From: Bacteroidota bacterium
Lineage (GTDB): Bacteria; Bacteroidota; Bacteroidia; B-17B0; Aurantibacillaceae
Direction: 5' to 3'
Length of the DNA stretch: 64,000 bases
Assembly: GCA_013298715.1 (NCBI GenBank)
Contig: JAAFIQ010000003.1
Coordinates: forward strand, 185,377-249,376
Positions 18,536 to 25,601 of the stretch are shown here, piece after piece; position 1 is the stretch's first letter, and every line of letters begins with the position of its first letter. Below the pieces are notes generated by a model. It searched no databases, was not told where the DNA came from, and was given only the letters and a program-made list of their open reading frames with translations. A program made the position numbers and the translations under genes.

Positions 18536-18985
18536 TTAGTTTTTAATAAAGCGCTTTGATTCTGTTTTATCTTTATAAAAAGCATTAATGATATACAAGC
18601 CAGAACTTAATCCACTTAAATTAAAATTATATTCGTAATTACCAGGGTTTGCAATTGCTTTAACCTCTTTACCTTGATAATCAAGAATCGTAATTAATTT
18701 TGGTAATTCAGCAGTGTTGCTTAAGAGAACTTTAAATTCGCCGTTATTGGGGTTGGGAGAAATACTAAATTCTGAATTACGAATAGATAATCTATTCAAG
18801 TTTCCAGAGCTCGAATTGTTTTGAGCATTAACATTACCTTCAGTGAAAATGTCATAAATATTTGAAGCAGAGCCATTATTACTAGTACGAAAATTTACAC
18901 TTGCAGGACATGCTGGAGATATAACGGCAGCAAATTTTGCCCCTTGATTTACTTGAAAGCCAGGTAAAAGCTCAATTTCATTTTC
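18536..18985 (-). pseudogene. Detached T9SS C-terminal sorting region of M43 protease copy A
   Basis: Directly after the TAA at 18988-18986, the protease frame continues without a break for about 149 codons. It encodes ENEIELLPGFQVNQGAKFAA, a linker, and a type A T9SS sorting domain (FSISPNPNNGEFKVLL, GLYIINAFYKDKTESKRFIKN). The shared frame and the typical LPGF-to-sorting-domain order show it once formed one protein with the upstream catalytic domain. No ATG or signal peptide lies in the segment, so independent secretion is unlikely. It would be made only by stop readthrough or reversion. Confidence 0.75.
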
Positions 18986-19519
18986 TTATATAAAACCTAT
19001 TGTAGCAATTAAATTATTTGGGTTATTGTTTGGCACATCAGGGTTTACTATAACATTACCTGAAGTTGAGATTTTTGATTTGCCAATTTCAAGTAAATTG
19101 TATAAAGGAGCTGGGCAATTGGGAGGTGGGGACGATGAATTGCAAGACGGAGGGCCAATAATTAATGGGTACGTTGTTGATGTAATAGTGATGTTATCAG
19201 GTACAAGTCTGTCTAAAAGCGTTTGAGAGTTAGCAATCACATCTCTCATTCTCAGTCCTTGTCCATTTGTAAATTGGGTCAAGCAACCATCATAGTAGCT
19301 CATAATATTGTTAGTAAAAGGATTATACCCACCGCCGCCAGTATAATTACAATTCCCATCAGTAGATCCATTATTGTCTGCTGGAGTATCACAAACTAAA
19401 TCTCCACAAATATCACAATTGCTACCATTTATGTTTTCCGGACACGCCCAAGGTAAATTAGATGATGTTGATTGGAACGTATGATAAAGACCTAAACAAT
19501 GACCTAATTCATGAGCAAA
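18615..19519. repeat. Copy A of a 905-bp identical paralogous tract
   Basis: By eye I find no base difference between this stretch and 21181-22085 (constant offset of 2566). It spans from the protease HExxH codons to the T9SS domain. Outside it the two proteases fall to well under half identity on the N-terminal side. Such an abrupt change is a hallmark of recent gene conversion or recombination. Confidence 0.85.
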
Positions 19520-20020
19520 TGTTTCATTGTTTAAGAATGATTGTGTTGTAATAATAAATGCTGATCCAGATATATCCGAAGCAATACCATTTAGTGAATA
19601 ATTATGATCAGGCACGATGTAAACGTTTATTGCGTCAGTCTTAAAACTACTTCCGCTCCATAATATTCCTGAAACGGAAGGGTTGTTCAAATCGAATGAA
19701 TTATAAAATTGCGAGTTGTTAATGAAGCCTATGCCTGTTAGTGTTAAACAAATATTTAAAGGGGCAAATTTGGCAGGCGCTTGATTAAATGAATTAAATG
19801 CATCGATAATTGATGCTGATAAAGCGTTGTTGCCATTGCTTGCCCTGATAATATGAATAAATATTTTTACGGTTGCATTGTTTAAAGCTAGGGCTTTATT
19901 GGCAGTAGGTATTGATTGCAAAAAATCTTGAGTTGGACCAATTGTCGCACAGTCAGATTGGGATTTTAAAAAAATTACATTTATTAAAAGAATTAAAGTT
20001 AAAAACAAATATTTTATCAT
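18986..20020 (-). CDS. M43 pappalysin-type zinc metalloprotease, copy A (stops before its sorting domain)
   Basis: This 344-residue product has a signal peptide (about 1-20). The catalytic zinc motif HELGHCLGLYH has ligands H170, H174 and H180 with E171. A Met-turn region NNIMSYYDGCLTQFTNGQGL is typical of M43 metzincins. Cys pairs around CPENINGSNCDICGDLVC also fit the family. A TAA at 18988-18986 ends the protein just before the T9SS sorting region, so the product would reach the periplasm by Sec but lack its outer-membrane export signal. Residues 170-344 are identical to copy B; residues 1-169 are diverged. The gene follows barrel A by five bases. Confidence 0.85.
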   Translation of the reverse strand: MIKYLFLTLILLINVIFLKSQSDCATIGPTQDFLQSIPTANKALALNNATVKIFIHIIRASNGNNALSASIIDAFNSFNQAPAKFAPLNICLTLTGIGFINNSQFYNSFDLNNPSVSGILWSGSSFKTDAINVYIVPDHNYSLNGIASDISGSAFIITTQSFLNNETFAHELGHCLGLYHTFQSTSSNLPWACPENINGSNCDICGDLVCDTPADNNGSTDGNCNYTGGGGYNPFTNNIMSYYDGCLTQFTNGQGLRMRDVIANSQTLLDRLVPDNITITSTTYPLIIGPPSCNSSSPPPNCPAPLYNLLEIGKSKISTSGNVIVNPDVPNNNPNNLIATIGFI

Positions 20021-20025
20021 AAAAT

Positions 20026-20787
20026 TTAAATTTTAAGTAATGTAAATATTGAAAAGTTATTATAAGTAGGATTTTCTTTTATTTTATTTGAACATTCTGC
20101 ATCACAGTTTATTGAGCCAATTGACTTGATAAACCTATTAAACTCAAAGCCGACATTAAAACGCTTGAAAGCATGCATAAAAAAACCTAAAGTAATTTTT
20201 TGATTAACCGTAGGAAAAAACATTTTTTGATTAATATAATTATTGGTTTCCATGTTATCTATGTTCCCGAATTTATAATTATATGTATGTGTCTGCCCAG
20301 GTATATTTAAATTAGGAACAGCACTATTAATTTTAGGCGCTGTAAAAGTTAGTCTTCCATTAAATAGGTAAACAAAGGAGGTTCCTAAAAATAAATTATA
20401 CGTTCTTTTACTTTTTGGATTAATACAATAATTCAAATTTAGAGGGATTTCAAAAGTATTGTGATTTAACTTGAATTTGGTTAAATTGAAAGTGGATACG
20501 TCCGTAATATAAAATCCAGCTCCGGATTTTGCATCCACTAATTCTCTATAAAAATAACCTAAACCTATTGAGAATGAAAATTTGTGGTTTTTAACTAAAT
20601 CCAAATTGTATATTGCTTCACATCCAAAATTTTGGTTGCTACTATTAGAGTAAAGATAAGTTCTTGAACTTATTAATTTTAGATAAAAAGTTTGTACTTT
20701 TTCTTGCCTTCTAAACTTTTCACAATCATCTTGTGCTTTTGCAAGAAAAATCAATAAACAAAAGAATATTAAAAAAAAATTCTTCAA
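20026..20787 (-). CDS. Outer-membrane barrel-like protein, copy A
   Basis: This 253-residue protein has a Sec signal peptide (MKNFFLIFFCLLIFLAKAQ), then alternating hydrophobic strands with aromatic girdles (such as FSFSIGLGYFYREL, KRTYNLFLGTSFVYLFNG, ITLGFFMHAFKRFNVGFEF), as in small 8- to 10-stranded Bacteroidota porin-like barrels. The first 25 residues are identical to copy B (22588-23355); the mature parts differ greatly. It lies two bases after the fiber remnant and five before protease A. Function is unknown; it could anchor or export its paired protease, which is inference from the conserved pairing. Confidence 0.7.
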   Translation of the reverse strand: MKNFFLIFFCLLIFLAKAQDDCEKFRRQEKVQTFYLKLISSRTYLYSNSSNQNFGCEAIYNLDLVKNHKFSFSIGLGYFYRELVDAKSGAGFYITDVSTFNLTKFKLNHNTFEIPLNLNYCINPKSKRTYNLFLGTSFVYLFNGRLTFTAPKINSAVPNLNIPGQTHTYNYKFGNIDNMETNNYINQKMFFPTVNQKITLGFFMHAFKRFNVGFEFNRFIKSIGSINCDAECSNKIKENPTYNNFSIFTLLKI

Positions 20788-20789
20788 CC

Positions 20790-21059
20790 TTACTTCACTT
20801 TTGTGTTTAATAAATCAATTTGTCTTTGTTGCTTCACCATCAAAATTGTCATTTCCTCAATCTTTTTTAGTAGTAGCTTATTCATTTCAGCCACATCAAT
20901 TCCGTTTTCTTTAATTTCTTTTTCGTTCGGTATTTCAGGTAAATGTTTATTGGCTAAATAATATTTTTCAATATCGTATAAGTTTGGTACTTTATAGTCT
21001 TTAGCAAACACATAATCTGCCCAATCATTTATACGAATATAACAACTTTTAGCAACCAT
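20790..21059 (-). pseudogene. 5'-truncated remnant of the fiber-like gene
   Basis: These 89 codons match the last 89 residues of the 453-residue fiber-like protein (23358-24719) almost throughout, including INDWADYVFAKDYKVPNLYD and KHLPEIPNEKEIKENG. Homology continues upstream of the ATG (PHTHSILTINGK versus PHTDAMLTVNGK) right up to the stop of protease copy B at 21104-21102. The duplication junction is therefore at about 21100. Without a signal peptide or fiber body it is probably nonfunctional, although it remains open and in operon context. Confidence 0.8.
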
Positions 21060-21101
21060 TTTACCATTTATTGTAAGTATGGAATGAGTATGAGGTAGTC
21101 T

Positions 21102-21551
21102 TTAATTTTTTACAAAACGCTTAGTTTCTGTTTTATCTTTATAAAAAGCATTAATGATATACAAACCAGAACTTAAGTTGCTTAAATTAAAATTATATTC
21201 GTAATTACCAGGGTTTGCAATTGCTTTAACCTCTTTACCTTGATAATCAAGAATCGTAATTAATTTTGGTAATTCAGCAGTGTTGCTTAAGAGAACTTTA
21301 AATTCGCCGTTATTGGGGTTGGGAGAAATACTAAATTCTGAATTACGAATAGATAATCTATTCAAGTTTCCAGAGCTCGAATTGTTTTGAGCATTAACAT
21401 TACCTTCAGTGAAAATGTCATAAATATTTGAAGCAGAGCCATTATTACTAGTACGAAAATTTACACTTGCAGGACATGCTGGAGATATAACGGCAGCAAA
21501 TTTTGCCCCTTGATTTACTTGAAAGCCAGGTAAAAGCTCAATTTCATTTTC
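21102..21551 (-). pseudogene. Detached T9SS C-terminal sorting region of M43 protease copy B
   Basis: This is the same arrangement as at 18536-18985. After the TAA at 21554-21552 the frame continues with the LPGF segment and a type A T9SS sorting domain ending YKDKTETKRFVKN. Most of it lies within the identical tract; the last roughly 25 codons differ slightly between copies (SNLSSG versus SGLSSG, RFVKN versus RFIKN), so both copies remain open in frame after the stop. Confidence 0.75.
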
Positions 21552-22085
21552 TTATATAAAACCTATTGTAGCAATTAAATTATTTGGGTTATTGTTTGGC
21601 ACATCAGGGTTTACTATAACATTACCTGAAGTTGAGATTTTTGATTTGCCAATTTCAAGTAAATTGTATAAAGGAGCTGGGCAATTGGGAGGTGGGGACG
21701 ATGAATTGCAAGACGGAGGGCCAATAATTAATGGGTACGTTGTTGATGTAATAGTGATGTTATCAGGTACAAGTCTGTCTAAAAGCGTTTGAGAGTTAGC
21801 AATCACATCTCTCATTCTCAGTCCTTGTCCATTTGTAAATTGGGTCAAGCAACCATCATAGTAGCTCATAATATTGTTAGTAAAAGGATTATACCCACCG
21901 CCGCCAGTATAATTACAATTCCCATCAGTAGATCCATTATTGTCTGCTGGAGTATCACAAACTAAATCTCCACAAATATCACAATTGCTACCATTTATGT
22001 TTTCCGGACACGCCCAAGGTAAATTAGATGATGTTGATTGGAACGTATGATAAAGACCTAAACAATGACCTAATTCATGAGCAAA
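21181..22085. repeat. Copy B of the 905-bp identical paralogous tract
   Basis: This is the partner of 18615-19519. Identity begins within the T9SS domain and ends four bases past the HExxH codons of protease B. The premature TAA lies inside it, so both proteases share the stop. Confidence 0.85.
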
Positions 22086-22586
22086 AATATTTTTGCCTCC
22101 AATCATTGCTTGTTTTTGGATTATCAATGACCTACCAGGTATTCCAGAAAAAGCAATACCTTGAGTTGAACTGTTACTATTGGGAACAATATAAACATCA
22201 ATAGCGTCCGTATTTACATTGGTGTTTATTAGACTATTACAATCGTTATAATTAAAACTAAAGTCGTTGTAATATAAATTACTATTTATATATCCCCAAC
22301 CTTTTAAACTGAAACAAATATTCTGTGGATTGAATATTGGAGCTAATGCAAAAAAAGAATTAACAGCTTCAGATACAGAAATGGAATTGGCATCATCCCC
22401 ATTATTTTTTCGTACGATATGAAAAAAAATTTTAATAGTAGCATTGTTTAATGGTGCTACTTTGGCCTGCGGATTAATCTGACTTAATTCATCAATTGGC
22501 GGCGTTTGTGTTCCACAATTTATTTGTGATATTCCAATTCTTGCTACCATTGCTAGAGTAAAAGAAATTAATAATTTTGTTCTCAT
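21552..22586 (-). CDS. M43 pappalysin-type zinc metalloprotease, copy B (stops before its sorting domain)
   Basis: This 344-residue protein has a signal peptide (about 1-20) and the zinc motif HELGHCLGLYH at 170-180, at exactly the same residue numbers as copy A. The N-terminal half (1-169) is only distantly similar to copy A, though patterns such as LNNATIKIFFHIVR and TDAIDVYIVPN align. From H170 to the stop the two proteins are identical. The TAA at 21554-21552 precedes the LPGF/T9SS region. The ATG lies one base after the barrel B stop, so the two are translationally close. Proteolytic function is predicted from the intact motif; the substrate is unknown. Confidence 0.85.
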   Translation of the reverse strand: MRTKLLISFTLAMVARIGISQINCGTQTPPIDELSQINPQAKVAPLNNATIKIFFHIVRKNNGDDANSISVSEAVNSFFALAPIFNPQNICFSLKGWGYINSNLYYNDFSFNYNDCNSLINTNVNTDAIDVYIVPNSNSSTQGIAFSGIPGRSLIIQKQAMIGGKNIFAHELGHCLGLYHTFQSTSSNLPWACPENINGSNCDICGDLVCDTPADNNGSTDGNCNYTGGGGYNPFTNNIMSYYDGCLTQFTNGQGLRMRDVIANSQTLLDRLVPDNITITSTTYPLIIGPPSCNSSSPPPNCPAPLYNLLEIGKSKISTSGNVIVNPDVPNNNPNNLIATIGFI

Positions 22587-22587
22587 A

Positions 22588-23355
22588 TTAAAATTTTAAC
22601 GTAATTAAAAATGTACTGTTTAAATACCTTGATGTAAACAAATTTTGCTCTTTTTTTAGGTTTTCACCATCAAATGTATCACCAATTTTTCTTGTAAAAT
22701 AATTCAATTCTATTCCTAAACTTAAATTTCTCATTAGAGGATAAAGAAGTCCGTAAGTTATTTTTGAATTTAGTTTAGGAAAAAAATTATTGATATTAAT
22801 CATATTGGGATTCTTATCATAATTTAGGTTACCGAATAAATAACTGTAGTTATAATAGGTAGGTTCATTATTGCCAAAGTTTGGGATACCGTAGTCAGAG
22901 AATTGATAAGAAATATTCATATTACCTTTCAATAAATAGATTAATGAAATACCTATGTAGGGAGTAATTATTTTTTGTTTTGCTTTGTCTTTAAAAATGT
23001 TGTATTGCAAGATTAAAGGAAACTCAGCGGTTTGGTGAGTAATTGTTGTGGTATAATTAGCTCTTGAATCAAACCCTACCCCGTGCGAATAAAAATCAGA
23101 ATTACGCATTAAGGTTCTATAATAATATCCAAGTCCTAAAGAAAGTCCAAATTTGTTTTTATGGTCAAGTGATAAATAATAACTAGTCTCTATGCCAGCA
23201 GATTTAATAGAGATTTCCTTATTAAACAACGAAGTTACCTGAGCCAGTTTTAAATTGAATCTTCTAATTTTTTCTGTCTTAAACTTTTCACAATCATCTT
23301 GTGCTTTTGCAAGAAAAATCAATAAACAAAAGAATATTAAAAAAAAATTCTTCAA
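22588..23355 (-). CDS. Outer-membrane barrel-like protein, copy B
   Basis: This 255-residue protein has the same 25-residue N-terminus as copy A (MKNFFLIFFCLLIFLAKAQ then DDCEKF) and a diverged mature part with barrel-like strands (FGLSLGLGYYYRTL, QKIITPYIGISLIYLLKG, KITYGLLYPLMRNLSLGIEL). It starts two bases after the fiber-like gene and ends one base before protease B. I do not recognise a named family beyond small outer-membrane barrels. Its constant signal peptide with a variable mature part mirrors the variable N-terminal half of its paired protease. Confidence 0.7.
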   Translation of the reverse strand: MKNFFLIFFCLLIFLAKAQDDCEKFKTEKIRRFNLKLAQVTSLFNKEISIKSAGIETSYYLSLDHKNKFGLSLGLGYYYRTLMRNSDFYSHGVGFDSRANYTTTITHQTAEFPLILQYNIFKDKAKQKIITPYIGISLIYLLKGNMNISYQFSDYGIPNFGNNEPTYYNYSYLFGNLNYDKNPNMININNFFPKLNSKITYGLLYPLMRNLSLGIELNYFTRKIGDTFDGENLKKEQNLFTSRYLNSTFLITLKF

Positions 23356-23357
23356 CC

Positions 23358-24719
23358 TTACTTCACTTTTGTGTTTAACTCATCAATTTGTTTTTGTTGC
23401 TTTACCAAAATAATTGTCATTTCCTCAATCTTTTTTAGTAGTAGCTTATTCATTTCAGCCACATCAATTCCGTTTTCTTTAATTTCTTTTTCGCTTGGTA
23501 TTTCAGGCAAATGTTTATTGGCTAAATAATATTTTTCAATATCGTATAAGTTTGGCACTTTGTAGTCTTTTGCAAACACATAATCCGCCCAGTCATCTAT
23601 TCTAATATAACAAGCGCGTGCAACCATTTTACCGTTTACCGTTAGCATAGCATCTGTGTGCGGACCGGTTGTTTGTGTTTGCCCGTTAATTATGGTTTGT
23701 CCATTGCGTTTCACTCTAAACCCTATGTAATCAAAGTTTGTAGCATCTTTTATTTCAAAAGCATTTACATTAGCAGTCCTTAGTGTAGTTTTTGATAGTT
23801 GTACGTTACCAACTCTCCCTATCTCTACATCTCCACCATTATCGCCAGTATTTATAAAGGTTTTACTGCCGCAAAAATAATTAAACAATAAACCCGCAGC
23901 ACTTGCTGGGTTGCCTGTTGCTTCAATAGCACAACCATTTTGCCACGTTTGAAAACTTAATAAGCCTGAGGTTGAAGGGTTAGCTGCATTGTAAACTTGA
24001 AACGCACCACCAACCGCTACATTTAAATTTGACTGAGGACCATTGGTGCATGGAACAGGTGGCATTGGTATGGGTGCGCCGTTACTGCCAAAATTTCTAC
24101 CAAAAACTAGAGTTTCTGTTGTGCCAGATGTTACTGAGCGCAGTTGTGTGTTTGCGCCTAAATCTAAGCCTTGAGTTGCATTAACGGCTCCTTTGAAAGT
24201 AGTATTACCAGTAAAACTACTCGCTCCCGTAACATTCAAATCATTATCTACTTTAACATCCCAACCTTTTACCTGTGTTGCGGCTTGTACTTTATCGGTA
24301 ATAACGATGCCACCCCCAACAAATAAATTATTGCTTATGCGGGCATCGCCAATAACATCTAATTTAAAACCAGGGCTGGGGGCTATGCCTATACCTAAAT
24401 TACCACTGGGTAGAAAATAATCATTACCTGTTTTTTGCAATACACCAACACCATTGCTGTTAAGTAAATTGGCTACTGCAGTGCCGCTTAAAGCTGATAG
24501 TTTGCCATTCGCATCTATGTTCAACAGTCTGTTTGATAAGCTACTTGAAAGTGAGTTAAAAATTATATCACCATTGGTATCAAATGTAAAACGGGTTACA
24601 TTGTTTGTTTTAATTGCTAAAGGAAACGCATTGGTGGTTCCTAAAAAATCGCCACTACTTGCCTTGTTGCCGTTTGGCGACCACCGTGGGCCATTTCCGT
24701 TGCCATTACCTTGCGCCAT
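23358..24719 (-). CDS. Fiber-like surface protein with C-terminal coiled coil, signal peptide out of frame
   Basis: From ATG 24719 there are 453 residues. A Gly/Asn-rich start (MAQGNGNGNG) is followed by tail-fiber-like beta repeats (SGNLGIGIAPSPGFKLDVIG, GGIVITDKVQAATQ). The conserved C-terminal block contains DDWADYVFAKDYKVPNLYDI, KHLPEIPSEKEIKENG and a Leu/Lys coiled coil, common in Bacteroidota fiber-like proteins. The frame extends upstream through a clear signal peptide (HKLKAITTGLFSVLS, LIIMAQ), but that segment has no usual start codon. It would join ATG 24811 only if the C8 run were C9. As sequenced, only an unsecreted form from 24719 could be made. It leads the accessory operon. Confidence 0.75.
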   Translation of the reverse strand: MAQGNGNGNGPRWSPNGNKASSGDFLGTTNAFPLAIKTNNVTRFTFDTNGDIIFNSLSSSLSNRLLNIDANGKLSALSGTAVANLLNSNGVGVLQKTGNDYFLPSGNLGIGIAPSPGFKLDVIGDARISNNLFVGGGIVITDKVQAATQVKGWDVKVDNDLNVTGASSFTGNTTFKGAVNATQGLDLGANTQLRSVTSGTTETLVFGRNFGSNGAPIPMPPVPCTNGPQSNLNVAVGGAFQVYNAANPSTSGLLSFQTWQNGCAIEATGNPASAAGLLFNYFCGSKTFINTGDNGGDVEIGRVGNVQLSKTTLRTANVNAFEIKDATNFDYIGFRVKRNGQTIINGQTQTTGPHTDAMLTVNGKMVARACYIRIDDWADYVFAKDYKVPNLYDIEKYYLANKHLPEIPSEKEIKENGIDVAEMNKLLLKKIEEMTIILVKQQKQIDELNTKVK

Positions 24720-24763
24720 AATTATTAGGCTTAAAACGCTAAATAAGCCTGTTGTTATAGCTT

Positions 24764-24811
24764 TTAGCTTGTGGGGGGGGTAAAAGGGGTTTTGTTATTT
24801 TGTGCTTTCAT
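24764..24811 (-). other. Short leader frame created by the C8 run (OFF state)
   Basis: ATG at 24811 starts 15 codons (MKAQNNKTPFTPPTS) and ends at TAA 24766-24764. With one more C in the run the same ATG would read MKAQNNKTPFTPPHKLKAI and on into the signal peptide and fiber protein. The ATG lies about 25 bases downstream of a good Bacteroidota promoter, which supports it as the true start. Confidence 0.7.
24773..24780 (-). repeat. C8 homopolymer (G8 on plus strand) in the fiber gene start region
   Basis: Eight consecutive C on the coding strand separate ATG 24811 from the signal-peptide codons. Tracts of this kind mutate by slipped-strand mispairing and cause phase variation in several bacteria. 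C9 or C6 would restore the frame; C8 does not. An assembly or base-calling error at the run is the main alternative. Confidence 0.75.
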
Positions 24812-24836
24812 AAGCAAAATTTTTAAGTTTGTTTAA

Positions 24837-24867
24837 CAAATATAGTAAACCAAAACTTGTTTGTCAA
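24837..24867 (-). promoter_or_regulatory. Bacteroidota-type promoter of the accessory operon
   Basis: The -33 element TTG (24867-24865) is followed by 20 bases and the -7 element TATATTTG (24844-24837), matching the TTG/TAnnTTTG consensus used by the Bacteroidota primary sigma factor. Transcription would start at about 24830, giving a 5' leader of roughly 20 bases before ATG 24811. Confidence 0.75.
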
Positions 24868-24971
24868 GTACAAAATTGTTAAATCATGAAACTCTGTTTT
24901 TTTAAATTGTGCTCTTATTTAGTGGTAGCAAGGTTTTTAATTTGGACTAAAAAGTTATTAACAATTGCAAA

Positions 24972-24991
24972 ACCTATAAGTACTTATAGGT
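24972..24991. promoter_or_regulatory. 20-bp perfect palindrome upstream of the operon promoter
   Basis: ACCTATAAGTACTTATAGGT is its own reverse complement and lies about 105 bases upstream of the -33 element. The position and symmetry suit an operator for a dimeric regulator; a chance AT-rich palindrome is possible. No matching copy was noticed elsewhere in the window. Confidence 0.45.
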
Positions 24992-25085
24992 GTATTTTGG
25001 TGTTTTTTTTAAAAATTTTCGCATAACCTGCAAATAATTTTAACTTATATCAAATCCAAAAATTAAATAATCCAATAATTTTATT

Positions 25086-25230
25086 AGTCTTGTTGAGTAG
25101 TTTTTGCTTGGAAATGATTCTTTGGCAAAAACGTATCGAGCCACCAACGTATAACAAATTAGGATAATAAACTTTAATTGTCTCGATACAATTTTTCAAG
25201 AGGCAACTTCAATAAGCTCCGTTACCTATG
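25086..25230 (+). repeat. Right copy of the diverged direct repeat flanking the island
   Basis: This is the partner of 18288-18430. It contains the arms GTTTTTGC and GCAAAAAC, and a second inverted pair GTATCGAG (25133-25140) and CTCGATAC (25182-25189), so a two-hairpin structure is possible. Homology to the left copy weakens past about 25200. Confidence 0.6.
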
Positions 25231-25304
25231 AGCATAATTTATTCGCCTTGAAATCAGCTATTTAGAAGTTGTATTAGATATTTTTATTGAAAAAAACGCG
25301 CTAA

Positions 25305-25601
25305 CTACTGCTCAATAACTTTTGGCGCTTTAAAATAGTCACTGTCTTTATTTGGCGCATTTTTTAAAGCCTCTTTTTGGGTTACGGTAACCTCTGGCTC
25401 ATCTGCACGCAAAACATTCGATTCAGAATTAATATAAATCAATGGCTCCACATTATCTGTGTTTAATTCGTTTAGTTTATCAATAAAACCTAGCATACGG
25501 TTTACATCGTTTGCAATTTCTTTTTTTGCTTCCTCATTAAATTCTAAGCGTGCAAGGTGAGCAATTTCATCAATGGTTTTAGTATCAACTGTTTGTGCCA
25601 T
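25305..25601 (-). CDS. gatC: Glutamyl/aspartyl-tRNA amidotransferase subunit C
   Basis: This 98-residue protein is the usual GatC length, with the family pattern IDEIAHLARLEFNEEAKKEI at the N-terminus, a central MLGFIDKLNELNTDNVEPL and a C-terminal LRADEPEVTVTQKEALKNAP. GatC stabilises GatA in the GatCAB complex, which amidates Glu-tRNA(Gln) or Asp-tRNA(Asn). gatA and gatB are not in the window. The gene overlaps the end of the plsC-like gene by 17 bases and is likely cotranscribed with it. Confidence 0.92.
   Translation of the reverse strand: MAQTVDTKTIDEIAHLARLEFNEEAKKEIANDVNRMLGFIDKLNELNTDNVEPLIYINSESNVLRADEPEVTVTQKEALKNAPNKDSDYFKAPKVIEQ

Larger units (their letters stand above)
24812..25304. 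other. Noncoding region upstream of the accessory operon
   Basis: The 493 bases between the fiber ATG and gatC hold the operon promoter, a 20-base perfect palindrome and the right flanking repeat. I see no credible gene or RNA structure beyond these. Confidence 0.6.

Noticed and set aside
18262..25304. Possible transposon or prophage
   Set aside because: No transposase, integrase, phage structural cluster or clean target-site duplication was found. The fiber-like protein has a signal peptide and a C-terminus common in Bacteroidota surface proteins.
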